Shown: positions 63,779-64,000 of the stretch, one piece after another | How positions within the stretch are numbered: position 1 is the stretch's first letter | Layout: the number at the start of each line of letters is the position of its first letter | Source of the DNA: Chlamydiota bacterium | GTDB lineage: Bacteria > Chlamydiota > Chlamydiia > Chlamydiales > Rhabdochlamydiaceae | NCBI GenBank assembly: GCA_021772335.1 | Contig: JAJFMD010000006.1 | Span: forward strand, 1-64,000 | Direction of reading: 5' to 3' | DNA length: 64,000 bases | Program-made: the position numbers and the translations under genes | The notes under the pieces: model-generated | What the model saw: the letters and a program-made list of their open reading frames with translations, nothing else | The model's database searches: none | Told to the model about the DNA's origin: nothing

Positions 63779-64000
63779 TTAGGATGCATTTTTATTCTCA
63801 ATCAAAAAGGAGTCTAAAAGGGTTTCAAATTCACCTATTTTAGCAGATTCTTCCTCGTCAGGCTTCTCCAATTGAAAACCATTCATGTAAAGTTCAAGGT
63901 GTTCATCGCTCTCAGTACACCGAATACGACTACAAAAGATCATAGTGGGTTCATTGACTAATTCGATAAAGTCATCGCCAACACTCTTCATATAGGGTCT
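63779..64000 (-). CDS. Partial gene, C-terminal part, function unknown
   Basis: The minus-strand frame ending at 63779 is open to the right edge of the window (at least 73 codons). A methionine occurs at 63991, but the frame continues upstream of it without a stop (RPY before MKSVGDDF), so the gene may begin outside. The visible part is acidic (FIELVNEPTMIFCSRIRC, EKPDEEESAKIGEFETLLDSF). Its size and acidity suggest a small chaperone, but too little is present to name it. Confidence 0.55.
   Translation of the reverse strand, partial: RPYMKSVGDDFIELVNEPTMIFCSRIRCTESDEHLELYMNGFQLEKPDEEESAKIGEFETLLDSFLIENKNAS

Overview
The window looks like chromosome of a chlamydia-related bacterium (phylum Chlamydiae, outside the animal-pathogen family Chlamydiaceae). 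The evidence is gene order plus family content. Several runs match the Chlamydia trachomatis order as I remember it: rnc-radA-hemC, accD-dut-ptsN-ptsN(HTH), mnmA-clpC-lplA-gcvH, and a second-type dnaA next to a bactofilin and a small TPR protein. dapL, the chlamydial-type lysine/peptidoglycan route, is also present. Added to this are features typical of amoeba- or arthropod-associated relatives: giant ankyrin proteins, an oxygen-dependent hemF, large adhesin-like surface proteins and an archaeal/eukaryotic-type ProRS. The DNA is AT-rich. I saw no tRNA, rRNA, CRISPR array, IS element or phage gene.

1-6996 (minus strand): three tandem genes, the first cut by the window edge, for large surface proteins. 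Each has a signal peptide, an N-terminal beta-barrel resembling the inverse autotransporter (intimin/invasin) barrel, a cysteine-rich module and a long parallel beta-helix passenger. A fourth paralogue lies at 13599-17915 on the plus strand. 7203-10222: transketolase and hemE, translationally coupled. 10354-13479: an AAA/DUF4143 ATPase beside a large palindrome, then a LolD/MacB-type ABC ATPase and its permease. 18123-21458: hemF, hemG and dapL. 21523-24898: a tightly overlapping rnc-radA-hemC-hemD operon. Five heme genes (hemE, F, G, C, D) therefore lie in this half; hemC lacks its usual third domain.

24975-37229: two giant paralogous ankyrin proteins (2069 and 1879 residues) with a shared N-terminus, a non-ankyrin spacer motif repeated six times in each, and a shared C-terminal domain without a name I know. 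The 3' remnant of a third copy follows. They look like secreted effectors, but this is inference. 37526-39977: accD-dut-ptsN-ptsN with overlapping ends. 40042-41490: an amino acid permease with a clear terminator.

41668-54463: mnmA and an alpha/beta hydrolase, clpC (minus strand); then lplA-like, proS, a PpiD-like periplasmic protein, a CBM9-like protein and gcvH (plus strand); then an MFS transporter and an OsmC protein (minus strand). 54578-60575: an HdeD-family membrane protein, a 1524-residue AsmA/TamB-like protein and a degenerate ComF. 60572-64000 (minus strand): bactofilin, dnaA, a TPR protein, a conserved hypothetical and a gene cut by the window edge.

The most interesting material is the four-member surface-protein family, the architecture of the ankyrin pair with its debris, and a short intergenic repeat family found at 41534-41657 and 62632-62760 with partial relatives at two more places.
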